Part shown: positions 24,679 to 33,505 of the stretch, piece by piece | How the letters are laid out: the number at the start of each line of letters is the position of its first letter | Position numbering within the stretch: the first letter of the stretch is position 1 | NCBI GenBank assembly: GCA_024399575.1 | Contig: JAKSNT010000016.1 | Coordinates: 1-33,505, forward strand | Reading direction: 5' to 3' | DNA from: Paludibacteraceae bacterium | GTDB taxonomy: Bacteria; Bacteroidota; Bacteroidia; Bacteroidales; Paludibacteraceae | Length of the DNA stretch: 33,505 nucleotides | Notes under the pieces: model-generated | What the model was told of the DNA's origin: nothing | Seen by the model: the letters and a program-made list of their open reading frames with translations, nothing else | The model's database searches: none | Program-made: the position numbers and the translations under genes

Positions 24679-24685
24679 TATTCCA

Positions 24686-25276
24686 ATGGATACAAAATTA
24701 AAGGAACTGACCGAAAAAATTTATGCTGAAGGAGTCGAGAAAGGACGCATTGAAGCAGAAAACATTGTCGAAAATGCAAAAGCCGAGGCTGAGAAGATAA
24801 TTGCAAGTGCAAAAGCCGAGGCTGAGGAGATAACGGCAAAGGCCCGGAAAGAGGCAGCTGACATTGATGCTAATACCAAGTCAGAACTCAGATTATACAC
24901 ACAGCAGACTGTTAACAGCATTAAATCCGAGATAGCCGACCTTGTGACTGACCGTGTGGTGAGTCATGCGGTAGGCAATGCCTTGAAGGATGTCAGATTC
25001 TTGCAGGATGTCATTAGGGAAATAGCTGGCAACTGGGCAAAAGAGGGTAGTGTGGTCATTGAGGCAGAGAAAGCCAAGGAACTCGAAGAATACTTTGCTG
25101 CTAATGCCAGTGAATTGCTGAAACAGGGTGTAAAGATAACAAGTAGCCGTGACGGGAAGACAGAATACACAATCTCGCACGAAGCAGCAGGGTTCAAAGT
25201 CACAATGGGTGAAAAGGAACTCACTGAATATTTCAAAGAGTTCGTCAGACCAAGACTGATGGAAATATTGTTTTAA
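24686..25276 (+). CDS. V-type ATPase subunit E (peripheral stalk)
   Basis: A 196-residue protein; the start at 24686 gives the usual N-terminus (MDTKLKELTEKIYAEGVEKG), and the longer frame lies in the preceding gene. Residues about 1-85 form a long charged helix with repeated EAENIVENAKAEAEKIIASAKAEAEEI, which is the peripheral-stalk coiled coil; the duplicated AKAEAE stretch is also an exact DNA repeat. The C-terminal part is a mixed domain as in V/A-type subunit E. No partner stalk subunit G/H is encoded nearby. Confidence 0.88.
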   Translation: MDTKLKELTEKIYAEGVEKGRIEAENIVENAKAEAEKIIASAKAEAEEITAKARKEAADIDANTKSELRLYTQQTVNSIKSEIADLVTDRVVSHAVGNALKDVRFLQDVIREIAGNWAKEGSVVIEAEKAKELEEYFAANASELLKQGVKITSSRDGKTEYTISHEAAGFKVTMGEKELTEYFKEFVRPRLMEILF

Positions 25277-25279
25277 ACA

Positions 25280-25957
25280 ATGAACTACTACTACTACATA
25301 GCAGGGATGCAAGAGGTCAGTCGCAGCGAAGGAAAGACCGAAAGAAGCTGCCGTGAAATAGCCGAGGAACTCAAGGAGGAGTTGTCAGCAAACGACTACG
25401 AAATGATAGAACTCATAGTCGGGAAACACAATGCTCCTAAATTCATACAATGGATTGATAGACAAGGCATCAACCGTGAGGAGATAAGCGAGGAAGAGTT
25501 GTTCGGACATTGGTATCGTTATGGAATGCTGCAGAAGAACAGATTCCTCAGAGATTGGTTTACATTTAATCTTGACCTTAACAATGTACTGACTGCCTTC
25601 ATCTGCCGTAAGAATGGGTGGGACATAGCTAAGCATCTGGTAGGCGAAAGCCAAGTCACCAACTGTATGCGCGAACATCTGAACGACAAGGATTTCGGAC
25701 TAACGGCAGAGTGGGAGTACTATTCTGTCGTGGCACAGATAGCCGCTGAAGAGGACATAATGGAGAAAGAGAAAAAGACTGATGCACTGAAATGGGACTG
25801 GATTGACGAAATGAATACATTCAATACATTCTCGGTGGAGGTGGTAATAGGACATTATCTTAAATGCGAGATGATAGAGCGGTGGAATATGCTCAACATT
25901 GAGGATGGAGAGAAGGCATTCAGGGCAATATTGAGTAAACTGACATTAAAGAAATAA
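25280..25957 (+). CDS. DUF2764 protein of the V-type ATPase operon
   Basis: A 225-residue helical, acidic protein starting MNYYYYIAGMQEVS, with the segments FNLDLNNVLTAFICRKNGWD and DALKWDWIDEMNTFNTFSVEVVIGHYLKCEMIERW typical of DUF2764 proteins. This family occurs in Bacteroidetes V-ATPase operons between subunits E and A. The operon lacks a recognisable subunit C (AC39/d-like), which is also an all-helical protein that links the V1 axle to the rotor ring. A role as a diverged subunit C is therefore attractive but inferred only from position and helix content. Confidence 0.85.
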   Translation: MNYYYYIAGMQEVSRSEGKTERSCREIAEELKEELSANDYEMIELIVGKHNAPKFIQWIDRQGINREEISEEELFGHWYRYGMLQKNRFLRDWFTFNLDLNNVLTAFICRKNGWDIAKHLVGESQVTNCMREHLNDKDFGLTAEWEYYSVVAQIAAEEDIMEKEKKTDALKWDWIDEMNTFNTFSVEVVIGHYLKCEMIERWNMLNIEDGEKAFRAILSKLTLKK

Positions 25958-25972
25958 AACACACAACAGGAT

Positions 25973-27715
25973 ATGACAACGGGTAAAGTAAAAGGAATTA
26001 TATCCAATCTTGTTACTGTAGAGGCTGATGGCCCAGTAGCTCAGAACGAGATATGCTATATTTCGATTGGCGAGGAGAAATTGATGGCTGAAGTGCTGAA
26101 AGTTAACGGAGATAGCGTGTTTGTACAGGTTTTCGAAAGCACGCGTGGAATGAAAGTCGGCAATGACGTGGAATTTTCGGGACACATGCTCGAAGTCACA
26201 CTTGGTCCAGGTATGCTCAGTCGTAACTATGACGGTCTGCAGAACGACCTTGACAAGATGGAAGGAGTATTTCTCAAGCGAGGAACATATAACTTTCCGT
26301 TAGACAGAGAGAAATTGTGGAATTTCAAACCGATAGCTAAAGAGGGCGATGCCGTCGAGGCTGCATCATGGCTTGGCGAGGTCGAAGAGAATCACCAGCC
26401 ACACAAGATAATGGTGCCTTTCGTGATGCAAGGTGTATTCACTGTCAAAAGCATTGCTAAGGCAGGACAATACAGAATTGAAGATACTATAGCTGTCATT
26501 GTTGATAAAGAAGGCAAGGAACACGAGATAACCATGATACAGAAATGGCCCGTCAAGAAGGCCATCAACGTGCATCGCGAAAAACCACGTCCTTTCAGAC
26601 TGCTTGAGACAGGTATCCGCATCATTGATACAGCCAATCCTATAGTCGAAGGCGGCACTGGATTCATTCCAGGGCCTTTCGGCACAGGCAAGACCGTGCT
26701 GCAACATTCAATCTCGAAACAGGCTGATGCTGACATAGTCATCATGGCTGCATGTGGCGAACGAGCGAACGAAGTGGTCGAGATCTTCGTAGAGTATCCA
26801 AAACTCGATGACCCTCACACCGGACGCAAACTCATGGAACGGACCATAATCATAGCCAACACTTCCAATATGCCTGTCGCTGCTCGTGAGGCATCGGTAT
26901 ATACGGCAATGACTATAGCCGAATACTATCGTGCCATGGGACTTAAGATACTTCTGATGGCAGACTCTACTTCAAGATGGGCACAAGCATTGCGCGAGAT
27001 GTCAAACCGAATGGAGGAGTTGCCTGGACAGGACGCATTCCCAATGGACCTCTCAGCCATAATAGGCGCATTCTATAGCCGTGCAGGCTTCGTATATCTG
27101 AAGAACGGCAAGACCGGTTCTATAACTTTCATAGGTACAGTGTCGCCAGCAGGAGGCAATCTCAAGGAACCTGTCACTGAAGGAACCAAGAAAGCTGCAC
27201 GTTGTTTCTATGCGCTTGAGCAGAGCCGTGCTGACCGCAAACGTTACCCTGCAGTCAACCCTATTGACTCTTACTCGAAATACATAGAATATCCAGAGTT
27301 CGAGGAATATATCAAAACCAAGATTGAAGGTGATTGGATAGGCAAAGTCAACAAAATGAAGACAATGTTGCAGCGAGGCAAGGAGGTGCAGGAACAGATC
27401 GATATCCTCGGTGATGATGGCGTTCCCACAGCATACCATGTCACTTTCTGGAAATCAGAGGTGATTGACTATGTCATTCTGCAACAGGATGCTTTCGACC
27501 CTATAGACTGCGTCTGTCCGCTGGAACGACAGGAATATATGTTCGACATAGTCATGGATATCTGCGACAGAGAATATGAATTTTCTGATTTCAACGAAGT
27601 CAGCGACTACTTCAAAAAACTCATCAACGTCTGCAAGCAGATGAATTATAGTGAGTTCAAGAGCGAGAAATTCGAGGAGTACCGCAAACAGGTCGAAGTG
27701 ATATTAAACAGATAA
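25973..27715 (+). CDS. ntpA: V-type ATPase catalytic subunit A
   Basis: A 580-residue catalytic subunit, near the usual 580-600. The Walker A motif GPFGTGKT is at residues 234-241; LLMADSTSRWAQALRE carries the Walker B region and the conserved Arg/Ser segment. The N-terminal beta-barrel (1-75) and the subunit-A-specific insertion between barrel and nucleotide domain (about 110-200) are present. It hydrolyses or makes ATP at the A/B interface. Gaps to its neighbours are 15 and 13 nt. Confidence 0.96.
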   Translation: MTTGKVKGIISNLVTVEADGPVAQNEICYISIGEEKLMAEVLKVNGDSVFVQVFESTRGMKVGNDVEFSGHMLEVTLGPGMLSRNYDGLQNDLDKMEGVFLKRGTYNFPLDREKLWNFKPIAKEGDAVEAASWLGEVEENHQPHKIMVPFVMQGVFTVKSIAKAGQYRIEDTIAVIVDKEGKEHEITMIQKWPVKKAINVHREKPRPFRLLETGIRIIDTANPIVEGGTGFIPGPFGTGKTVLQHSISKQADADIVIMAACGERANEVVEIFVEYPKLDDPHTGRKLMERTIIIANTSNMPVAAREASVYTAMTIAEYYRAMGLKILLMADSTSRWAQALREMSNRMEELPGQDAFPMDLSAIIGAFYSRAGFVYLKNGKTGSITFIGTVSPAGGNLKEPVTEGTKKAARCFYALEQSRADRKRYPAVNPIDSYSKYIEYPEFEEYIKTKIEGDWIGKVNKMKTMLQRGKEVQEQIDILGDDGVPTAYHVTFWKSEVIDYVILQQDAFDPIDCVCPLERQEYMFDIVMDICDREYEFSDFNEVSDYFKKLINVCKQMNYSEFKSEKFEEYRKQVEVILNR

Positions 27716-27728
27716 AAGGAAAATAGAT

Positions 27729-29042
27729 ATGGCAAAGGCATTTCAGAAAATATATACCGAGATAACGGCAATCACCAAAGCGACATGTTCGCTGAAGGCA
27801 GCAGATGTAGGCATTGAGGAATTGGCGACAGTCAATGGCAAACTGTCGCAGGTAGTACGGATCATTGGCGACGAAGTAACACTTCAGGTCTTCGAAGGGA
27901 CAGAGGGAATACCGACAAATGCTGAAGTCGTGTTCCTGGGCAAGGCTCCTTCCCTCAAAGTCTCTGACCAACTCTGCGGAAGGTTTTTCAACGCATTGGG
28001 ATTTCCTATTGACGGTGGACCAGAAGTCGAAGGCAGGGAGGTGGAAATCGGTGGACCGTCAGTGAATCCTGTAAGACGCAAACAACCTTCTGAACTGATA
28101 GCCACAGGTATAGCGGGTATCGACCTTAACAACACGCTCGTCTCAGGACAGAAGATTCCTTTCTTCGCCGACCCTGACCAGCCTTACAATCAGGTGATGG
28201 CAAACGTTGCCCTCAGAGCTAAGGCGGACAAGATTATCCTCGGCGGAATGGGATTGACGAATGATGACTATCTTTATTTTAAGAACGTATTTTCGAATGC
28301 AGGCGTCATGGAACATATAGTTTCGTTCGTCAATACTACCGAGAACCCGCCTGTCGAGCGATTGCTGATACCAGACATGGCACTTACTGCAGCTGAATAT
28401 TTTGCAGTAGAGAAGAACGAAAAGGTGTTGGTGCTGCTGACAGATATGACCTCTTATGCTGATGCATTGGCTATCGTATCAAACAGGATGGACCAGATAC
28501 CTTCTAAGGATTCAATGCCTGGATCACTCTATTCCGACCTTGCGAAGATATACGAGAAGGCAGTGCAGTTTCCTGAAGGAGGTTCGATTACTATCATTGC
28601 TGTCACTACACTCTCAGGCGGCGACATCACACATGCCATCCCCGACAACACCGGATATATCACCGAAGGACAACTTTTCCTTCGCCGTGACTCTGACGTC
28701 GGCAAGGTTATCGTGGATCCATTCCGTTCGTTGTCGCGACTAAAGCAACTCGTCCAAGGCAAAAAGACAAGAGAAGACCATCCGCAGGTGATGAACGCAG
28801 CAGTGCGACTTTATGCAGATGCCGCAAATGCCAAGACAAAACTGGAAAACGGATTTGACCTCACCGACTACGACCAGCGTACGCTGGACTTCGCAAAGGA
28901 GTATTCGAACGACATTCTTGCCATAGACGTAAACATCGATACTACCGAAATGCTTGACCGCACATGGTCGTTGTTCGGCAAATATTTCAAGCCTGATGAG
29001 GTGAACATCAAGAACGCATTGGTTGAGAAATACTGGAGATAA
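27729..29042 (+). CDS. ntpB: V-type ATPase regulatory subunit B
   Basis: A 437-residue non-catalytic nucleotide-binding subunit. It has the beta-barrel start and KQPSELIATGIAGIDLNNTLVSGQKIPFFADP, where the Walker A loop of subunit A is replaced, as expected for B. LLTDMTSYADALAIVSNRMDQIPSKDSMPGSLYSDLAKIYEKA is the family signature region. It is shorter than typical B subunits (about 455-460 residues), mostly at the C-terminus. It is followed by subunit D after 3 nt. Confidence 0.95.
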   Translation: MAKAFQKIYTEITAITKATCSLKAADVGIEELATVNGKLSQVVRIIGDEVTLQVFEGTEGIPTNAEVVFLGKAPSLKVSDQLCGRFFNALGFPIDGGPEVEGREVEIGGPSVNPVRRKQPSELIATGIAGIDLNNTLVSGQKIPFFADPDQPYNQVMANVALRAKADKIILGGMGLTNDDYLYFKNVFSNAGVMEHIVSFVNTTENPPVERLLIPDMALTAAEYFAVEKNEKVLVLLTDMTSYADALAIVSNRMDQIPSKDSMPGSLYSDLAKIYEKAVQFPEGGSITIIAVTTLSGGDITHAIPDNTGYITEGQLFLRRDSDVGKVIVDPFRSLSRLKQLVQGKKTREDHPQVMNAAVRLYADAANAKTKLENGFDLTDYDQRTLDFAKEYSNDILAIDVNIDTTEMLDRTWSLFGKYFKPDEVNIKNALVEKYWR

Positions 29043-29045
29043 GCA

Positions 29046-29626
29046 ATGGCTATAGAGTTTCAATACAACAAGACGTCACTGCAAGGTTTGGAAAAGAACC
29101 TGAAAATTCGTGAACGTGCGCTGCCAACGATAAAGAACAAGGAGAGTGCGCTCAGGATTGAGGTGAAACGTGCCAAGACTGAACTTCAGGAACTCGAACG
29201 CGAGATGGAGGCAAGCATCAAGGCGTACGATAGGATGCTCGCATTGTGGAGCGAATTTGACCCCACACTGCTCACTATAGAGAAAGTGGAACTTGGCACT
29301 AAGAAGATTGCAGGTGTGGATGTGCCGGTAATTAAGGAAATCAAGTATAGGACAAAGGAGTATTCGGTGTTCTGTTCTCCGAAATGGTATTCCGACGGAT
29401 TTTCGGTCCTCAAGACTATGGCGGTCAAGGGACTCGAACGTGAGTTGTGCATTGAGAAGATGCGTCTGCTCGAATATGCACGCAAGAAGACGACACAGAA
29501 GGTAAACCTTTTCGAAAAGGTGCAGATACCTGGTTATCAAGATGCAATACTGAAAATTAAGCGATTTATGGAAGATGAAGAGAACCTCTCGAAATCAAGC
29601 CAGAAAATCGTAAAATCGAAACGCCT

Positions 29627-29630
<4 letters not shown>
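29046..29630 (+). CDS. ntpD: V-type ATPase subunit D (central rotor shaft)
   Basis: A 194-residue protein with long helices at both ends (about 10-65 and 125-190) that form the antiparallel coiled coil of the rotor axle, and a short central part (VELGTKKIAGVDVPVIKEIKYRTKEYSVF). Length and layout match the family (about 200-210). In other V/A-ATPases subunit F binds this axle; none is encoded here. The last 4 nt overlap the gene for subunit I. Confidence 0.92.
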
Positions 29631-31923
<2,293 letters not shown>

Positions 31924-31997
31924 AAACTGCTCATCAAGGTTGGCTGTTTCGAAGAATTACATCATACCTAATGTCGTTGGCTTTATATATGCTCCTC

Positions 31998-32055
31998 AAT
32001 TCTTTTCCTTCTGTAATTAGGAGGTGTGCCTCCAAATTATTGAAGGAAAGGAATT
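31998..32055. terminator. 58-nt imperfect hairpin, possible bidirectional terminator
   Basis: The arms 31998-32011 and 32042-32055 pair over 14 positions (13 Watson-Crick and one G-T). After a 2x2 internal loop, 32014-32024 pairs with 32029-32039 over 10 of 11 positions around a TGTG loop (GGAGG/CCTCC core). It lies between the convergent V-ATPase operon and the accessory minus-strand genes. Position favours bidirectional termination, but it is long and AT-rich and lacks a clear T-run, so a remnant of a small mobile element or an integration-related structure is also possible. Confidence 0.6.
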
Positions 32056-32093
32056 ATAGAAGAAAGCTAATGACTCCAATAGTCGTGTGCTGT

Positions 32094-32396
32094 TTAATTC
32101 AAGCATTCTTGTGTTTTTAGCCAATTTTTATACTCCTCAAACTGTCTTTCATCCAATAAATTTGTGAGAAAGTAGAGTTTTGCCTCAGCATTGACAGTAG
32201 AAGCCAATTCCTTGCAGATAGCTTCGTAGGGGTTAAAACCTCTTTGCTCTATCCAAGGATTCTCTTTCAAGAGATTTTGAAGAGCATCGTGCTTGTCATT
32301 GCCAAACGCACGTCCAAGCAAATGGCAATTCTCAATATCTTCGCCATCCGGTGCTTGCGTGAAGCCCTCTGTAGTGTAAAATATGTATTCTGTCAT
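32094..32396 (-). CDS. Small accessory protein of unknown function
   Basis: A 100-residue protein. The ATG at 32396 is preferred over an upstream TTG at 32408. It begins MTEYIFYTTEGFTQAPDGEDIENCHLLGRA and continues with LQNLLKENPWI and a C-terminal helix. Proteins of this look (YIFYTTEG, then ENPWI) are, as I remember, common small cargo on integrative elements and plasmids of gut bacteria, with unknown function. No signal peptide or membrane helix is present. It is 12 nt downstream of the zinc-finger gene, so they are likely co-transcribed. Confidence 0.75.
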   Translation of the reverse strand: MTEYIFYTTEGFTQAPDGEDIENCHLLGRAFGNDKHDALQNLLKENPWIEQRGFNPYEAICKELASTVNAEAKLYFLTNLLDERQFEEYKNWLKTQECLN

Positions 32397-32408
32397 AATT
32401 TTTATCAA

Positions 32409-32912
32409 TTATTTGTATGGAATATTTTCTTCCCATTTTGTCCAATAACTATTTGAGTTGTCCTCAATAGCATAAACTTTAAGCACATCAATGTCTATTT
32501 CAGGATGCGCAGATTTTAAGCAAGCATCAGAACAATAATTCTCAATACCTTCATAAACCCAACCTTCATTCATTAACTTCCCGCAATGTTCGCATACTCT
32601 TACATGTTCAATATCGTTGGTTGAAATCACATCGTCTAAAATACCTTTGGCGGAAAGTGCACGAACGAAACTGAGGGCAAGATTAACTTCTGTATTATTT
32701 TCAAATCCAAAGGAATCCTCTATATACTCGTCAAGAGCCATCCATTGACAATTGACTAATGAGAAATGATAAACCTCCGACAAAGCATCGACCAATTCTT
32801 CCAAATCATCAAATGATGAAGCGAATTGCTTTTCTTCATCCGATAGTTTAATCTTGATGACTCTTTTATGAACGAAGTCAAGAATAATTATGTAATTGGG
32901 TATCTGATTCAT
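32409..32912 (-). CDS. Accessory protein with a C-terminal four-cysteine zinc finger
   Basis: A 167-residue acidic protein. The C-terminal part has CEHCGKLMNEGWVYEG followed by YCSDACLK, i.e. CxxC-16-CxxxC, a treble-clef-like zinc site, and it ends YWTKWEENIPYK. This ending with a Cys-rich site is familiar from small proteins on gut mobile elements. The N-terminal half (about 1-105) is helical and mixed, without recognisable motifs. It starts 2 nt after the DpnI-like endonuclease gene stops, which indicates one transcript. A role with the nuclease is possible but not shown. Confidence 0.8.
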   Translation of the reverse strand: MNQIPNYIIILDFVHKRVIKIKLSDEEKQFASSFDDLEELVDALSEVYHFSLVNCQWMALDEYIEDSFGFENNTEVNLALSFVRALSAKGILDDVISTNDIEHVRVCEHCGKLMNEGWVYEGIENYCSDACLKSAHPEIDIDVLKVYAIEDNSNSYWTKWEENIPYK

Positions 32913-32914
32913 AT

Positions 32915-33505
32915 CTAAATTCTTTTGTATATTCCACGACCCTTGAATTCTATTATACCTTTGTCTCGCAAGAATTGTAACTGTTGTCTAATCTTGTCCT
33001 GAATATGATTGTTGTCGGGATGTTTCAGTTTTAATTCCTCAACAAACGCATACATTTGATTCAATGTGAATGTCTCATCAAGCCGTTCTACAAGATGCAA
33101 TGTGTCCATCAACCAACCTCGACTTTCAACCGATTTTGTTTGAAGGTTGAATACTCTGTGATATTGAGAAATAACTTCTTGAACAGGAAGAACCACTCCA
33201 TTTCGGATGATTGGTATTTTCGCTGTCGTTGGTATCTCTCGCATTAGAATATTGCACCCCTCCCAACCTGCACGTCTGCTAGTATTTTTCAATGCTTCGC
33301 GCTTTTCGATAACCGATGGAGTAAAGAAGCATTTGGGTACAATCACAAGATTATTAACCTTGTAGCGGTCATAATGCATAAAGAAGAAACTTGGGTTGTC
33401 AAGAGAGGTAATTCGACCTATCATGGTTTGATAAACGCCATCTGCTACCGTTGCTTGAAAGCTTTCGCTATCAGACTTTTTGCTTTTCAACTCATATTGT
33501 GACTT
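32915..33505 (-). CDS. DpnI-like methyl-directed restriction endonuclease, 5' end cut by window edge
   Basis: The visible 196 residues run from the window edge to the stop. The first readable residues KSQYELKSK hold the E-L-K part of a PD-(D/E)XK active site, which in pneumococcal DpnI is E64-L65-K66, so about 60 N-terminal residues lie beyond the edge. The last 55 residues (FTLNQMYAFVEELKLKHPDNNHIQDKIRQQLQFLRDKGIIEFKGRGIYKRI, residues given as the C-terminal winged helix) match the DpnI C-terminal domain that also reads methylated GATC. A TTG inside the ELK motif must not be taken as the start. DpnI cuts G(6mA)TC DNA, so the host should lack Dam methylation. Confidence 0.85.
   Translation of the reverse strand, partial: KSQYELKSKKSDSESFQATVADGVYQTMIGRITSLDNPSFFFMHYDRYKVNNLVIVPKCFFTPSVIEKREALKNTSRRAGWEGCNILMREIPTTAKIPIIRNGVVLPVQEVISQYHRVFNLQTKSVESRGWLMDTLHLVERLDETFTLNQMYAFVEELKLKHPDNNHIQDKIRQQLQFLRDKGIIEFKGRGIYKRI

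Noticed and set aside
24778-24828. Direct DNA repeat in the subunit E gene (AKAEAE twice)
   Set aside because: It is in frame and encodes the heptad-like helix of the stalk, so it is ordinary coiled-coil repetition and not a mobile or regulatory element.
31924-32093. tRNA gene or attachment site at the border of the accessory block
   Set aside because: No cloverleaf or T-loop sequence was found, and no matching direct repeat flanks the block within the window. Only the hairpin is supported.
32915-33490. Complete endonuclease gene starting from a TTG at 33490
   Set aside because: The frame stays open to the window edge and the TTG lies inside the ELK active-site motif, so this is an internal codon and the gene is truncated by the window.

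Overview
The window looks like a chromosomal segment of a gut- or rumen-type Bacteroidales, Prevotella- or Bacteroides-like. Four intergenic regions carry the Bacteroidetes sigma-factor promoter pattern (TTTG, 19-20 nt, TAnnTTTG). The gene content also fits: a decarboxylating Na+ pump for propionate formation, a B12-dependent ribonucleotide reductase, a bacterial V-type ATPase with a DUF2764 subunit, and lipoproteins of Bacteroidetes style. Genus-level assignment is inference.

Layout. Positions 1-338 hold no credible gene, only a short 9-bp tandem repeat. A small membrane-anchored protein (339-785, minus) follows. The minus-strand operon 5313 to 906 encodes methylmalonyl-CoA epimerase, the carboxyltransferase, a small OadG-like subunit, a biotin carrier with two biotinyl domains, and the Na+-pumping beta subunit. 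It has a clear promoter and a clear terminator. Next, on the plus strand, come nrdJ (5776-8316), a secreted protein of unknown function (8404-9243) and a short ComEC/Rec2 (9215-10657). A TPP riboswitch then controls a thiamin-salvage operon thiM - methyltransferase - tenA - thiD (10814-13758). Two MATE-family genes face each other (13934-15757 plus, 15873-17240 minus); the first carries a C-terminal GHKL/RsbW-like domain.

From 17369 to 31923 every gene is on the plus strand with short gaps or overlaps. The first part looks like an envelope O-acylation module: beta-helix lipoprotein, a degenerate lytic transglycosylase with LysM, two paralogous SGNH hydrolases and an MBOAT acyltransferase. The second part is a secreted protein of unknown function followed by the V-type ATPase (E, DUF2764, A, B, D, I, K). 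Subunit K has the complete Na+-ligand set of the Enterococcus hirae rotor ring, so the window probably encodes both a Na+ exporter (the decarboxylase) and a Na+-coupled rotary ATPase.

The right end (32094-33505, minus) is AT-rich accessory DNA: two small proteins of plasmid/ICE type and the C-terminal part of a DpnI-like methyl-directed endonuclease cut by the window edge. A 58-nt hairpin lies between this block and the V-ATPase operon. The most unusual items are the MATE-GHKL fusion, the O-acylation module with a pseudo-transglycosylase, the methyltransferase inside the thiamin-salvage operon, and a cluster of three TTTTCCACA boxes upstream of nrdJ. No tRNA, rRNA, CRISPR array or intact insertion sequence was seen.
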